In this document: one piece after another, positions 13,262 to 24,871 of the stretch | Position numbering within the stretch: position 1 is the first letter of the stretch | Layout of the letters: every line of letters starts with the position of its first letter | DNA from: Callaeas wilsoni | Taxonomy: Eukaryota > Chordata > Aves > Passeriformes > Callaeidae | Length of the DNA: 64,000 nt | Assembly: GCA_013398955.1 (NCBI GenBank) | Contig: VWPU01003220.1 | Span: forward strand, 372,001 to 436,000 | Reading direction: 5' to 3' | Program-made: the position numbers and the translations under genes | The notes under the pieces: model-generated | Seen by the model: the letters and a program-made list of their open reading frames with translations, nothing else | Told to the model about the DNA's origin: nothing | Databases searched by the model: none

Positions 13262-13585
13262 AATCACAGAATACAGACGGCGAAGGCCTTTAAGATCAAG
13301 TCGAACCATTAACTCAATGCTGCTGAGTCTACCACCAAACCATACCCCTAAGCACCACATCTACATGATTTTTGAACCCTTCCAGGGATGGTAATTCCAC
13401 CACTTCCTTGGGAAGCCTGTTCCAATGCCTGACCACGTTTAGCAAAAAAAATTTTCCTAATATCTAATCTAACTTCCCCTGATGCAACTTGAGGCCATTT
13501 CCTCTTGTCTTATCACTTGCTACATGGAAGAAGAGACTGACCCCCACGTGGCTGCACCCTCTTTCCTTGTAGCTGCAGAGAGCGC
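13262..13585 (-). mobile_element. CR1: CR1 LINE, 3' end fragment
   Basis: Read on the minus strand this is the 3' end of a CR1 retrotransposon. On the plus strand it starts with an ATCACAGAATACAG-like degenerate tail complement. It then runs through the familiar blocks CACCACATCTACA, TTCCAGGGATGGTAATTCCA, GCCTGTTCCAATGCCTGACC and CTAATATCTAATCTAA, ending in the GTAGCTGCAGAGAGCG block. It is 5' truncated, as nearly all CR1 copies are. The tail is decayed and many bases differ from the avian pattern, so it is an old insertion. It shares its subfamily type (CACATCTACA block) with the copies at 21195, 51850 and 52798. Confidence 0.93.
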
Positions 13586-14972
13586 AGCATAAGAGGCAGA
13601 GTGTGTGTGGTGGAGAAAGCGGAGCGGCTTTGTTGAAGAGTCCTGTGGCAGTACTGCAAGGGGCTGCCCAGGGAAAGAGAAATAAACACACAAAACAGTC
13701 TTCAAGAGGAAACAGTGAAATTCAGGCCTGCATTTGTGGTAGGCTGCAAAAAATAAGCGGCATAGCCTGAGGACGCCTTCTGCACTGATTGTGACAAAGA
13801 GCTAGCACAGGAATCAGTACACACGCACACACTCTCAGATTAAGTTTTCCCCTCCTACAGTTTTCTTTCAGGAAAGAAAATCTGAAGCCTGGATGACTAA
13901 CTACAATGCAGATGGCAGAGCAGCGTAGAGATACAAGCTTCAAATGAACTAGCTTAGATGACACCACGAGTGAATTTAACCTACTCATACTGAACTCCAC
14001 AGTTATGCTGTTCCTGGAACCTGAACATGCACAGCAGTTTAGGATTCAGACAAGCCAAAGAAGGACAGCAGGTGACACTCCAGCTAGATCTGTGCCAGCA
14101 TTCTTGCAAATTTACTTCTGCAGTTTTTTGCCATTACTTGTGAATGTGCCAAGAAAGTACCTTCCAGCTAGAAATAATACATGGAATTACAGCAGCGTCA
14201 GAGCAAAGCATTGCTCTGAAAAGAAAGGAAGAAATAACTGTTTTTTAGGATATGGAAAACCCTCTTTCAGCTCAGCAGGAATCATTTGTAGCCTTGCATG
14301 GTTCACAAGACTGCTGAAACTGCAGATTGACTGTCTTGGTTCTAATGCCAGGACAATTCAGTGCTCACCAGAAACCCTTTTGGGTAGCTAAGGGTAATGC
14401 TTCCCTGGTGAACTTGCTTTGAGAGGATTGTCATGCTCAGTGTATTCCACACTGTCTGGGCACTCTGAAGGTGTGAATGGCAATGACACTCCATCTACAG
14501 GTCAGCAGTAACCATGAGCAGGGAAACGTCTGCCATCCCATCACATTTACACCTGGTAACTAACTTCCTCAGAGTCTGAGCTCGGCTGGGCACTTAAGGA
14601 CAAGCCATCCTTTGGTGAGGATTCTGTCTGACGGGACCCAAGAACCAGGACACTGATTAGATGCTCTGTTCTTGAACTACTTATAGCTCGAGGATTAATT
14701 AGGAGTGGGAAAGTGCTCTAAGACCTTTAACTGAAGAACTGAAGAATTAAAGGAGTTGAAATATAAATACTTATTCTCACTAGAGTATCAGAATCTCTGA
14801 TTGAAACCCTACAGAAATAACTCACTCTATGTAGATACAACAAGAACATTCGGTTAAGATTTTGTAAATGACAAAATGTGCTTTATCTGGGAATGCTGAA
14901 CAACTAACAGAGAGGTGGTACATGTTAAAACTGAGCATGTGCACTTTTCAGCACTTGAATTTGTAGGTGTCT

Positions 14973-15006
14973 ACTCTTGTGCTCTGGCCACTCCTGTGCT
15001 CTGGCC
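14973..15006. repeat. 17-bp tandem duplication
   Basis: ACTCTTGTGCTCTGGCC (14973-14989) is followed at once by ACTCCTGTGCTCTGGCC (14990-15006), with one difference in 17 bases. This is a recent-looking local duplication. Confidence 0.93.
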
Positions 15007-15403
15007 AACTTTCTACTCAATAACACCAGGACTGTAAACATATCATATGGAAAATAAAGGTCAAAGATAAAGGTTAAGAGCAGCAGTGGGGAGTTGATTG
15101 CCTTCTCTCGCTTGTGCTTGCAACTCAACTGCTATTTTAGTGGAGCGCCTTGGAAAAGGAAAGCAGAAGCAAATGGCAGTAACTGGGAACTTGGGACATT
15201 TGCTGTAAGAATTTTGTGTGTCCTGGGATGGACAGTGCTTCTGTGACTCAGTTTCTCAGCTCAACACTGCTCCAGGCAGGTACTGTGAATGTACACTAAA
15301 AATAATGATGTATATAAACATTTATCCTGCAGGCCACCTAAGCACCTTGAAAGCAAACAGTTCTGCAAGAGTTGGAGAGTCCAAGCAGTGATTTTTTCCA
15401 GTC

Positions 15404-15444
15404 TTTTTTTTTTTTTGCTTGTATCCACAACTAGAAAAAAAAAA
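15404..15444. repeat. Facing poly(T) and poly(A) runs
   Basis: T13 (15404-15416) and A10 (15435-15444) are separated by 18 bases and could pair as a simple A/T stem. No retrotransposed body lies beside either run. Confidence 0.85.
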
Positions 15445-16230
15445 TCATTTTGGCCCTCTCAATGTTAATACTGCATAGCAGACAGAAATATATGTCAGTC
15501 TGAGGGATATACGAGGAAACAATATGAAAGTATTGTTGTTGAGCAGGGATACAAATTAAAGGAATTTCTGCAGCTCCACTTCTCAGAGAACACATTGTTA
15601 AAATGTGATTTGGGGGCAGAATAATCATACTTGAATGAGAACAATAAAAACAAAATGATCCTGAGGTGAAGATGTTGAAAGCGGACAATCCATACTGCTT
15701 TGTGCTGGTACCGAACAAGGACTTCAATAACAAGGTATAAAAATGCACTAAGATGACGAAAATGGACTACTTTTGAAGGAAACTTTACGACCCTTACAAA
15801 GAAAACCTTGTGTACAGTACACCATAAAAGGACAGAGCAGTTAAGAAGATGACTCCCCGTGGAGACTGTAGGCAGCTTCATATCTTCATAGACGGGCAAT
15901 GCGTGACCCTATGGATATCCTGGCATTTTGTTAGAGAGTAATAAAAACTACGCCCCTGAAAGTATCATAGAGTTCCGGGCATGCAAAAATTAGTTAGCCT
16001 GCACAGAAATTTATGAGGGGAAAAAAATCCTTTTGCTTTCTACCAGTAGATTTAATTACTTTACTTCCCAGTAAGTATCCCATTGGACTACTCTTTCCCA
16101 CTGAAATAACAGGGAATTTTAGGAGGATGAAAAATGCAAATCCTATGTGTGTATTTCAACTACACTACCTGTATCTTAATAAAAAGAGACTAGTAGGTAA
16201 AGCCTTTCAGAGTATGACCAACCAGTAAAG

Positions 16231-16800
16231 CAGAGCAAATAATTTGTAGTGAATATATGGTCTCTTCTCTATTATTTTTAATTTCTTTTAATGATTTTTT
16301 TTCTGTTTTCACAAATTAATGATCACATGGGAGTTACTAGATGCCCTCTGCCTGTATATGATTTATGAACATTATGTTGACAGTATAAATTTTGCATAAC
16401 CATATACTATTTCTTCATTTCCTGGCTGGTGAGGTGGAAATATTAGCACTACATTTCTTGTGCAACTATTCCTATGAAATATATTAATTATAAAAATATT
16501 AATAACAATAAGTTCATCCAGACATTTGATGGAAATTAAATGCAAATGATTACAAGTCTAGATGAATTGTTCAATTATATATGCATGTTTCTGGTACAAT
16601 TGCTGAAGTATGTGTTTGGCTTTTCTCAGAAACCTAAGAGACATAAATTTGAAAGTCATATCATAATTAAAATTTTTCCTCCTGTAACATAATTTCTATA
16701 CCCATACTATGTAGGATGAAGAATGGAATTTTATATCCTGCTTGGTTTGCAGTTAATTTTCAAACATCTGGTTTTAAACGACAGACTTCTTGGCTTAAGA
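16231..16800. promoter_or_regulatory. AT-rich block resembling conserved non-coding DNA
   Basis: This stretch is unusually AT-rich without being a simple repeat. It is dense in homeodomain-type and octamer-like words, for example ATTAATTATAA near 16483, AAATGCAAATGATTA near 16538 (contains the octamer-like ATGCAAAT) and CATAATTAAAA near 16661. Vertebrate conserved non-coding elements often look like this, but so does ordinary AT-rich DNA. Only cross-species alignment can tell them apart. No coding potential is seen. Confidence 0.2.
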
Positions 16801-16930
16801 AGACTTGTAGAAAGTTAGGGAAAAATCAATTAAATACATGAAATCAATGTATGTTAAAATTTAACATGGTAATATTCATAGGGTTACTTCACGGTCTTTC
16901 TTTGAATGAAACTACCAGAAATTCAGGCCT

Positions 16931-16964
16931 CTTTTTTTCTTTTTTTTTTCTTTTTTTTTTTTTT
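16931..16964. repeat. T-rich low-complexity tract
   Basis: Thirty-two T in 34 bases, interrupted only by two C, following AGGCC. It encodes the phenylalanine run of an overlapping short frame, which is therefore not a real protein. Confidence 0.92.
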
Positions 16965-18458
16965 CTGGAAGAATTAAATCCACTTGGGATCTTAATATAC
17001 ATTAACTTAACACAGTGCTCCCCTCAAATGATTGATTTTCTTTACCTTCCCTTTTACATCTGGTGAATAAATTTAACGGCTTCTTGTGGGCATGAAATAT
17101 CAACTGGCATTAGTTTGGATGTTGTAGCCAGAAATTATTTTTAACCTTTCCAACCAAACCAAAATCCTCTTATTTCTTCTCATGTACTAGTAGTTATAAA
17201 ACAGACATAGCCTATGTTCAGTGCATTACAATTTAAGAGTATATGCTATAAAGAGAAATGACAGAGGGATAAGCCATTTCAAAACTCAGATTACTCCTTA
17301 ATATTGTACTCAGGAAGCAAAATGCCATTATATGGTATATAATCACCAAGGACAGCAATTAACAGCTGAGAAAATATAGTTTTGAAAAGCTATTTCTTTT
17401 TTTGAAGTAATCTTACTGGGAGTGTCCCTATTAATTTAAACTATTGACTTATTTTATCTATGTGATAAATGTTATGACTGCTGAAATCTAAATAATGTTT
17501 CAAATTCTTTTCTTCATCTGAGGACTCTTTAATTACACTTGAAAGGCAACCTGCTATGTGAAGGCATGTCCTGTACTGAACAGTATTAGGATTAGAATAA
17601 TTTTACAGTCCACGTGGTAAATCCAGATGGAACCTGATGAAAGACTCATGGATCCTGCCAAGAGGTACTTCACCTCTGCAACGTCATGCTTACACATGAG
17701 GGGAGAAAAATGACAATTATTATGCTTACAGCTGTTCCAACAGCCTGGGAGGGAGCTCATCATGTTGCCTAATACCAAAAGACAAAACTCTTGCAACAGT
17801 GTTACCTAAAGATTTTGAGTATCAACCAGGAGAACAGAGCTGCCAGGAACCAGAAACTCACCTAGATTTTCCTGGCAATTTGGCAAAATCATAATATCCT
17901 GCTAAAATGCTTCCCCTCTACTCTTAGCATGAAGGACAAATAAGTAGAGGAGGTGTTCATTTCTTTGTTATTTTTTCCCCTCTACCGCATGGAAACAGTA
18001 CCTCTTGATAACACCCAGATGCAGCATCGGCAGTGAACAGATTCTCCTATTACATGACAAGTATCCTATCTAAAATCAATAAATATTTTTATAATGGAGT
18101 ACATGTGACAAATAAAGTCACACAGTTGATCTTTCATCATTTCTTTCTTGCTCATTTTGTCTTGATTTCTCTGGTTTAACATACAAATGCTACTGCAGGA
18201 GAGAAAAAAATACAAACCAAAATAGATTATCCCAGATTTGGGGCTTTAGAATGAGATGAGGAAGATTCAGCATGGTTCCTCAGCTATTTTAGTCCAGGTA
18301 TCTATACAAATCCTAACTATCTTGGCAAACACAAATCAACCTTAATTGGATATGTATCAGAAAGGAAGAGAACCAACAGTCAATCTCTAAATACATTCTA
18401 TGCAAGCTTTCTATCTCACTCTCTCACTTTCTGGTCTCCTTTGCCATCATCATTAAAA

Positions 18459-18653
18459 ATGAGCTCTTCTTACAGGAAACATGGGGGTTATCTTGTTGCT
18501 CTGCTGCTTCTAGTCTTCTCTAGTCCAGCAAAGGGATGCTGTGCTTCAGGAAAGGCACCACAAACAGTTCTGCTGATAAAGTGCTCTGGAAGTGGAGAAG
18601 ATAAATTCCCAGAAGCTAAATGCATTGGTGCATGCCTGCATGAGCATCCATAG
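18459..18653 (+). other. Small ORF candidate, possible secreted cysteine-containing peptide
   Basis: An ATG at 18459 with A at -3 opens a 64-codon frame ending in TAG at 18651-18653. Residues 6-8 are basic (RKH) and 11-20 form a hydrophobic core (YLVALLLLVF). SSPAKG follows and could be a signal-peptidase region. The remaining roughly 38 residues carry five cysteines (27, 28, 42, 55, 59), an odd number. I recognise no family; the pattern does not fit the six-cysteine spacing of avian beta-defensins. The hydrophobic core is encoded by a pyrimidine-rich run ending in CCAG, which could equally be a splice-acceptor-like chance tract. No promoter or second exon is evident. A chance frame is more likely than a gene. 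Confidence 0.12.
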
Positions 18654-21194
18654 GGGTTATTCATGGCAGGTCTGTTCTACGTAGAGGCACAGGAACGATT
18701 AGAAAATGCAGCTCATTTCCTAAAAACTGTTCACAAAAGCACATTGGCACTGGGAAGAAATGTGGATTTTAGGTCAAAAAATGCCACTTGTTCCCTTGGC
18801 TTCAGTCACCTGGTTATATCTCCCAATAGTTCATGAAACTGATTGATGGCATACATTAAAAACTGCAAAAAGATATGCATAATCAAAACAAATAGAACTC
18901 TATGCAGATTTACGAAAATTGGTACATTGTGCAGCATTCAATCAATAATAAATAGGCAAATTAGGGGTGACCCTCAAGTTCGTGGCAGGCTGCCAGTACA
19001 GGAGCTGGAAAGACTGGATGGTGCCAACAAGTAGCTCAGCACACAGCAGCACTGAGCTGTCTGGAGATCTCAAAGCGAGAATTTGTCCTGGTGCTCTGAC
19101 ATTCAGACTGTTGGGGAAAAGGTATTTTTTAAAAAAAAACCAAAAAACAACCCCATATTCACGTTTTGCACTTCTCGAAGCTCTAATGAAACAGGAGTAG
19201 CCTTTGGCCCCCGATCAGCTCTGCCTTCAGAAGCTGCTGACACTGCCAGGGATGGCATAATCCCAGTGACACAGAACCCTGGGCGGGCTAGAGCTGTGGA
19301 CTGGATCTGAAAGATTCCTGGACTCAGAAAATGGAGGTTTTATTAGAATCCCAACCTTTTTAATCAGAGAGATCTCAAGGTTACATTTATAATTAGTAAC
19401 TCAAGATGTTTCCAAGATGATTCCCATGACCTGAGGCAGCTTGGAGCGCCTCACATCTGGCCCACCTAACTGTCCCACTGTGCCAAAGTTTAACCTGGCT
19501 CCTGGGGCTAGTCTACCTGAGCTGGATTCCAAATCATGTAGTGCTGGGCCAAAATGTGCCAAGGAACCTGCTAACAATTAAACAGCAAGGGCAAAAATAT
19601 TCCTGTTTGGGAATACTGCCAAACATTGTTTACTAGCATGTATGACACCTAAGTGATTATTTTAAATCAGAGAGAGATTATGCAGGGATTTTACATACTT
19701 TTCTTCTGGCAGATCATGGCTCCAGGGGATGAGAGGTTCAACGCTTCCAGCCATTGCTGCTTCTAACTCAGGGACTCCCTAAGGAGCAGCAGACCCCACA
19801 TCAGCACTCTTGTTCCCTCCGTCCTGTCCTCTCAGAAATTCTTACAGCTCGGACACGAGCTGCGGGTTCCCATCTTCTTCCTGTGATCCTTTCACCTCTC
19901 AGACCTTGAGGTTTCTTCTAGCTTTTAGCACCTTCTCTTCCCCAGAACCTGTGGGAGCTCCTTCCATCTCACCCCAGGGACACCATCTGGCCCAGTCTTT
20001 TTAAGGAACTGAAGATAACAGTGAACAACTAAGTAAACCCCCAAATATTGTCTGCCACATCCCGCACTAATTTTAGGCCTCTTAAAAATGTCAGAATTGA
20101 AACAGAACAAACTGATTCTCTATGATCTTGTTTTCAGAAAGCTCTAATTTTCAATCTGAATCAAGGTCACATTTGTTTCTTCGAAGTTGTCCTCTCTCTG
20201 TACCCAAAATAGGACAATCATCAACCTCTTAGTCCTCTTGAAAATCTAAAACACATTTTAGCACTTCCACAAGCATATTCCCTTTAAGGACAGTAATTGC
20301 AACACACACTTTACACCAGTGGATTAAGTAATCAGGCACATGTCAGGCAGGCAGCTGAGGGCTCGCCCTGGGACACTCTCCCAAACCAGGGCCCACTGAC
20401 AGCTATTTAGCTTCTCCCTGTTAGTCAGTGCTGATTGAATTCTGGTTTTGTTTACACACTGACATCCTGTCCTGGGCTGCATGCTCCTAACATAGGGCAC
20501 AATCTCCACACTGAATTCCTCAGCTTGTCCCATTATTTGGTATCATTGATCAGCATCCCAGGCATCTAGGTAAATGTTGAGGGAGTGCTTAAAATATAAT
20601 TATTATTGCATTCCCTGGCAGCTCTGGTGAAAATTCAGTTACCTTCTGCTTTCAAGTGAAAAATACGATTTTTTGTTAGCTACACATTTTTTTGTTCATG
20701 CAAGCCTCTGGGCAGAATTTGCCACTCAGATATTCCAAGACAGAGAAATAGGAGTCTGTTGTGAAGGTTTTATGGGTTCAGCTGAGGAAATAATTTTGCC
20801 TCTGCCCTTACATACGATTTGCTGCTTTTTGGTTTTTTTTTCCCATATAGCCATTGTAGTGAAAACTACAGCGGAACTTGACTCCAGAGGAAGAAAACAG
20901 AAAAATGCCAGGCATCTCTATAATATGAAAAAATGCCACCAAAAATGGCATTTCTGATGCCATGATGCAAACAAATTTCACCAGGGGCTCTCTGTTAACA
21001 CTGGGATCACAGCCGCAGAGTTGCAGCCCATCATTTGCACCTCTAGCTCTTCTGCATGTGGCTGAAAAATTGGCCAAGCCTTCACAGAAGATAGGGACCC
21101 TCCAACTGGCTGCTCTGCCATTGCAGACCCTAATGTTCAATCTTTAGCAGCAACGGATATGGCTCCAGAAAGGGCAAGATAGGCTCAAAGGAAC

Positions 21195-21339
21195 ATTTCC
21201 TGGGAAGTGTTTAAAAGATGTGTGGATGTAGCACTTGCGGATATGTTTTAGTGGTGAATATGGCAGTGCTGGGTTAAAGGTTGGACATGATGATCTTAAG
21301 AGGTCTTTTGCAAAAACCTTAATGATTCTACAATTCAAT
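21195..21339 (+). mobile_element. CR1: CR1 LINE, 3' end fragment
   Basis: The plus strand shows the last roughly 145 bases of a CR1 element: GGAAGTGTTTAAAAGATGTGTGGATGT, then the TTTAGTGG and GTGCTGGGTTAAAGGTTGGAC blocks, GATGATCTTAAGAGGTCTTTTGC, and a degraded AATGATTCTACAATTCAAT tail. It is the same type as the minus-strand ends at 51850 and 52798, seen in the opposite orientation. It is severely 5' truncated and contains no coding part. Confidence 0.92.
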
Positions 21340-22292
21340 GAAAAGTTCTTCCTGGTTCCATGCGGAAAAAAGCTCTGAGCAATGGTGAAGATCCATCATT
21401 AGGTAAAGATAAAAATAAAATTCTTAACAGTGTTGCAGAACATCGGAAACTATTCACAAAATAATTCTATTCAGCTTTCAGAAAGAAATAGGATGATTCA
21501 TTTTTCTTAGACGGAAGGGATGAAATACCTGTCTGTAATTAGTAGAGTGCTTACTAAAAACAAAGTAGAAACTAAACATTATCAACTGGGAACAGAAGAT
21601 TTTATATAAAGAGGCATGATGAATCAATGTTTAAGAGCTCTTGAAGTGACCGATGAGGATACATCTGTTTTATAAATTTTCCTCCTTTGTGCACCTTGAG
21701 CAGCAGAGAAACTCCATCAGGCTGAAAGAGCTATAATCCAGATGGACAGAAAATATGCCTGGGTAAGCACAGAGTAGTCACTCTAATATCAGTGTAATAA
21801 AAGTAATTTTTAAAAAAGAAAAGAGATGGGAATGGAAAACCATTTACATGATTTTATTGAAAATATGCCTCCTCAAAAACAGCTTCAGTGCTGACTGCAA
21901 AAAGAGGACCAATTAAAAATACTCTTTAAGTGTAAAAGTGTTCTGTAAAGTTTCCAAATGAACACTACAGGCTATGTACCATACAGTATTAGTAAAGCCC
22001 ATATTAAGTAACAAGGAAACGGTTTGTGTCTCAAAATGTTACTTAAAAGTACAAAATGATTCGTGAATGAAGATATTTTCAGTGGGGTTTCACATGGATA
22101 AGTCCAAACCCACACATTTTCCAGCATTTTCATCAATGCCTTTGAAAGCTAAGCCTCTTAAGGACTAAATGGAGGCTAGAACAAAGACTGTTAGAAAATG
22201 TAACATAAAGGACAAAAGCCCTGTTTTATGATGTGGTTAATTTCCAAGTTAGTCCTAGTTGACTGAAATTTGTCTGAATACAACCAAGAAAT
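21340..22292. other. Non-coding DNA
   Basis: I see no gene, RNA or repeat that I can support between the CR1 end and the AT microsatellite. Confidence 0.55.
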
Positions 22293-22370
22293 ACTATATA
22301 TATCTATGTATATATATATATGGTTTTTTTGGTTTGTTTCTCTATATGTATTTTTATATATGTACATATA

Positions 22371-22403
<33 letters not shown>

Positions 22404-22405
22404 GT
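22293..22405. repeat. Compound (TA)n block with palindromes
   Basis: Three TA-rich segments (22293-22320, 22341-22374, 22378-22403) are separated by short T/G-rich pieces; the last holds about a dozen uninterrupted TA units. TATATATGTACATATATA at 22355-22372 is an 18-bp perfect palindrome. The isoleucine/tyrosine frame on the minus strand across this block is an artefact of the repeat. Confidence 0.95.
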
Positions 22406-23779
22406 AAAGAAACAAAAAACAAAAGCCATTGCTATTGATGCTTGAAAAGAGTGAATTTGCAGCAAAAATGGCCGGGCAATTCATGTGGGTTTGGCGTGCA
22501 TAGATTGAGCAGAAAAAGGAGTAAAATGCAGACTAAAAATGCGAATTTGAGTACTGAGGAAACTGGTATGAAAACACTGAAGGAAATTTTGATGTCCAAA
22601 AATGACAGTGAAACACTGGGGCAAAAGCCAAAACAGCCCCTAAGAAAGACAGCTGAGGAGTGGAAGAAGTTGTTACAAAGGTTTTCAGTTTGGCAAAGGG
22701 AAAATAGAGAAGTTGCAATGTAGGGCCACTTTCATGGGACAAAATATTAGATACTTAATGACCTTCATTTAGGAAGGCATGAAAAGAAGAGATTAGGAAT
22801 TGAAAGACAGAAAAATCCACATGGGTAATAATGCACATACTTTAATATCTATTAAAATGAATAACCATTGGAATAAATTAGCACATGAATTGCTGAATCT
22901 TTAATCTTCCTTTTAACCCAAACCATTGTAGGAGTCTATGATCACATTTTTATGATTTGAAAAGCTTTGTGACCTATTCCTCCTCTAGATTTTTACATCT
23001 GTGGAAATATAATTGGTGCAGCCCTATTCTGACATTATAGAAGTTCATAAAATACCGGTTTTATTTAAATGTTTGTGGATTTTTTTTCACATTTAAACAC
23101 TGTTGGTGTCTCAAAAGCAGAATTTTGATTAAAAAAAGACTCCCTTAAAATATGCTTAAAAATCCCTTACATTTAGTAAAACTAATATAAACTGTAAGCA
23201 ATTTTATACAAAAAAAGCACAAAATATGAATGCATATGAGAATGTCTGAAATACATGAAAGTATAATAAAGCACCCAGGTGCTTCCCATCATAATGGTGC
23301 TCTGGGTGAGCTCTTCATCTTTCCCAGGCACAAGCTCCTGTCCTGTTTCCTGCGTCATTCCTAGTTCTCTTTTCACCTCTGTACCTTAACAACTATAGCT
23401 TAATCCTTAATCCTCCAAAGCATGCTGGGATCGTGAAATCAAATGCATTTGAGATCTGTAGATGCTTTTATGAACTAATTAATGAAACTTTAAGGAAGAA
23501 AAGAGCAGAGAGCAGAAATGTGGTTTGTTCCCTGCTACAGTAAGGTTTGCAATAAAAGAAGCAGTCAGATGGAACAAAGATGTTCCCCTGTAACCAAGCA
23601 ATGCACATTTCTTCTGTCATCTACCATCGGCAATAATTCACATCAGAGCTCCACAGGGCTGCAGGATTAAAGTAGGCTGGCAGAGTTGTCCCCCTCCTCG
23701 GAAAGCGAGTTGGATACTCGGCACAGCAGGAGATCTGCCTTAGCATTTGTAGCTTACTTCAAATAACCCCGTCGTAGGC
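22406..23779. other. Non-coding DNA
   Basis: A lysine/glutamate-rich frame at 22442-22723 (93 codons, starting from TTG) follows the AT block. Its composition reflects A-rich DNA and I recognise no protein. Nothing else in this stretch is supported. Confidence 0.5.
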
Positions 23780-24186
23780 ATTCGTGCAGAAGGACAGGCT
23801 GAGACACTTTGGTTTGTTCAGCCTTAAGATCAAAACTCAAAAGGAGATCTTGTTGCTGTCTACAGCAACCTAATGGGAAGGTCTAGAGAAGGTTCAGACA
23901 GATCATTCTTAGAGGTGCACAGAGAAAGGATGAGAGGCAAAACCCAAAAGTTCCAGCAAGAACAAATCCTGACTAAATCCAGGAGTGAAAAAAATTCGCC
24001 ATGAACATGATGAAATACTGGACCATGTTACTCAGAGAGGCTGCGGATCCTCATCCTTGGAGATATGAAGAATCTGACTGAGGAAGGCTAATTTAGTAGC
24101 CTGGATCAGGTGGCCACCCTTTGGGCAGAGAGTTGGAATAGATGGTCTTCAGGGGTCCCTTCCAATCTGAATCACTCTGTGTTTCC
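23780..24186 (+). mobile_element. CR1: CR1 LINE, ORF2 C-terminus and 3' UTR, old copy
   Basis: The plus strand runs from the C-terminal coding blocks (GACAGGCTGAGACACTTTGG, TTGTTCAGCC) through AACCTAATGGGAAGGT, AGAGGTGCACAGAGAAAGGA, AGAGAGGCTGCGGATCCTCA and TCCTTGGAGATATGAA, to GAATAGATGGTCTTCAGGGG and TCCCTTCCAATC. That is the normal order of a CR1 end. It is diverged, and an A-rich patch (about 23988-23996) interrupts it. The subfamily type is the same as at 38930 and probably 44065. Confidence 0.9.
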
Positions 24187-24830
24187 ATGTAACTAATGGA
24201 TAGTTTTCTGAGCATTCCCTATTGGCCTAACTCTGCTTCTGTTAACATTGGGTTATTGAATGCTTTTGGAAAACTCTCTTCCCCAGCATCAGTACCATAG
24301 GACCTTTAAGGAGTCAGCTTCATCACACCGTTTTTCTTTCTTTGTGCTTCAATAAAGCACTTGTGTACTTTTCCTTATGTTTATGTCAAGATTTTCACCT
24401 AGAGACAATTATTTCCACAGTATTTAATTATGATATCAAGAGGTTGACATTGAACCTTTCAAAAGAGGCCCTGCCTCTCACTGACATAATTTCAGACCTG
24501 CTCCCCTGTACTACAACAAACAAATTCAACATGTTTCAGAAAGATTGTTAGTTTTAAATTTTGCTCTTTGACCACAACTTCATTCAGATTCTGATCACCT
24601 AGGAAAATGTAACAGCTCAGAAGACCCAAGATCACATTTGCTGCTAATAAGGAAGGACACTCCTTCCCATTTTCTTTCCTTTGTTAATCTGACAAGCGAC
24701 TAACATACCAAAATTTGGTGCAAGTGAAATGCTCAAAATATTTTCTGCTCCTCTTCTCCGTAATTTTGAGGACTAAAAAAAAGACAATTCTTGTATTGAG
24801 CTAACTTGGAAGACATAATTTCCTTTTGTG
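24187..24830. other. Non-coding DNA between two CR1 copies
   Basis: Unique-looking AT-rich sequence. The short frame at 24342-24551 is unrecognised. Confidence 0.5.
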
Positions 24831-24862
24831 AAAAAAAAAAAGAAAGAAAGAAGGAAAGAAAA
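24831..24862. repeat. A-rich / (GAAA)n tract
   Basis: A11 followed by GAAA and GGAAA units, ending about ten bases before the CR1 tail complement. On the minus strand it lies just downstream of that CR1 3' end. It may be the target-site sequence into which the element inserted, or a later expansion. Confidence 0.9.
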
Positions 24863-24871
24863 CGGAGGGAA

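Larger units (their letters stand above)
13586..16230. other. Non-coding DNA
   Basis: No gene or transposon is recognisable. The frame at 14005-14391 (128 codons, plus) is the longest here and resembles no known protein. A 17-bp tandem duplication lies at 14973-15006, and T13 and A10 runs face each other at 15404-15444. The frames on the minus strand at 15431-15899 overlap each other and look like chance. Confidence 0.55.
16801..21194. other. Non-coding DNA with a weak small-ORF candidate
   Basis: Apart from the small frame at 18459-18653 and the T-rich tract at 16931-16964, I see no gene, RNA or transposon here. Several overlapping frames at 18843-19310 and 20673-21147 lie on both strands and match nothing I recognise. 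The 19,700-20,000 stretch is pyrimidine-rich. Confidence 0.5.

Noticed and set aside
12993..13394. 133-codon frame on the plus strand
   Set aside because: Its C-terminal third is antisense CR1 sequence and the rest is unrecognised.
22191..22484. Tyrosine/isoleucine repeat protein frame on the minus strand
   Set aside because: It is a translation of the TA microsatellite.
22442..22723. Lysine/glutamate-rich 93-codon frame
   Set aside because: The composition follows from A-rich DNA, the nominal start is TTG, and there is no recognisable domain.
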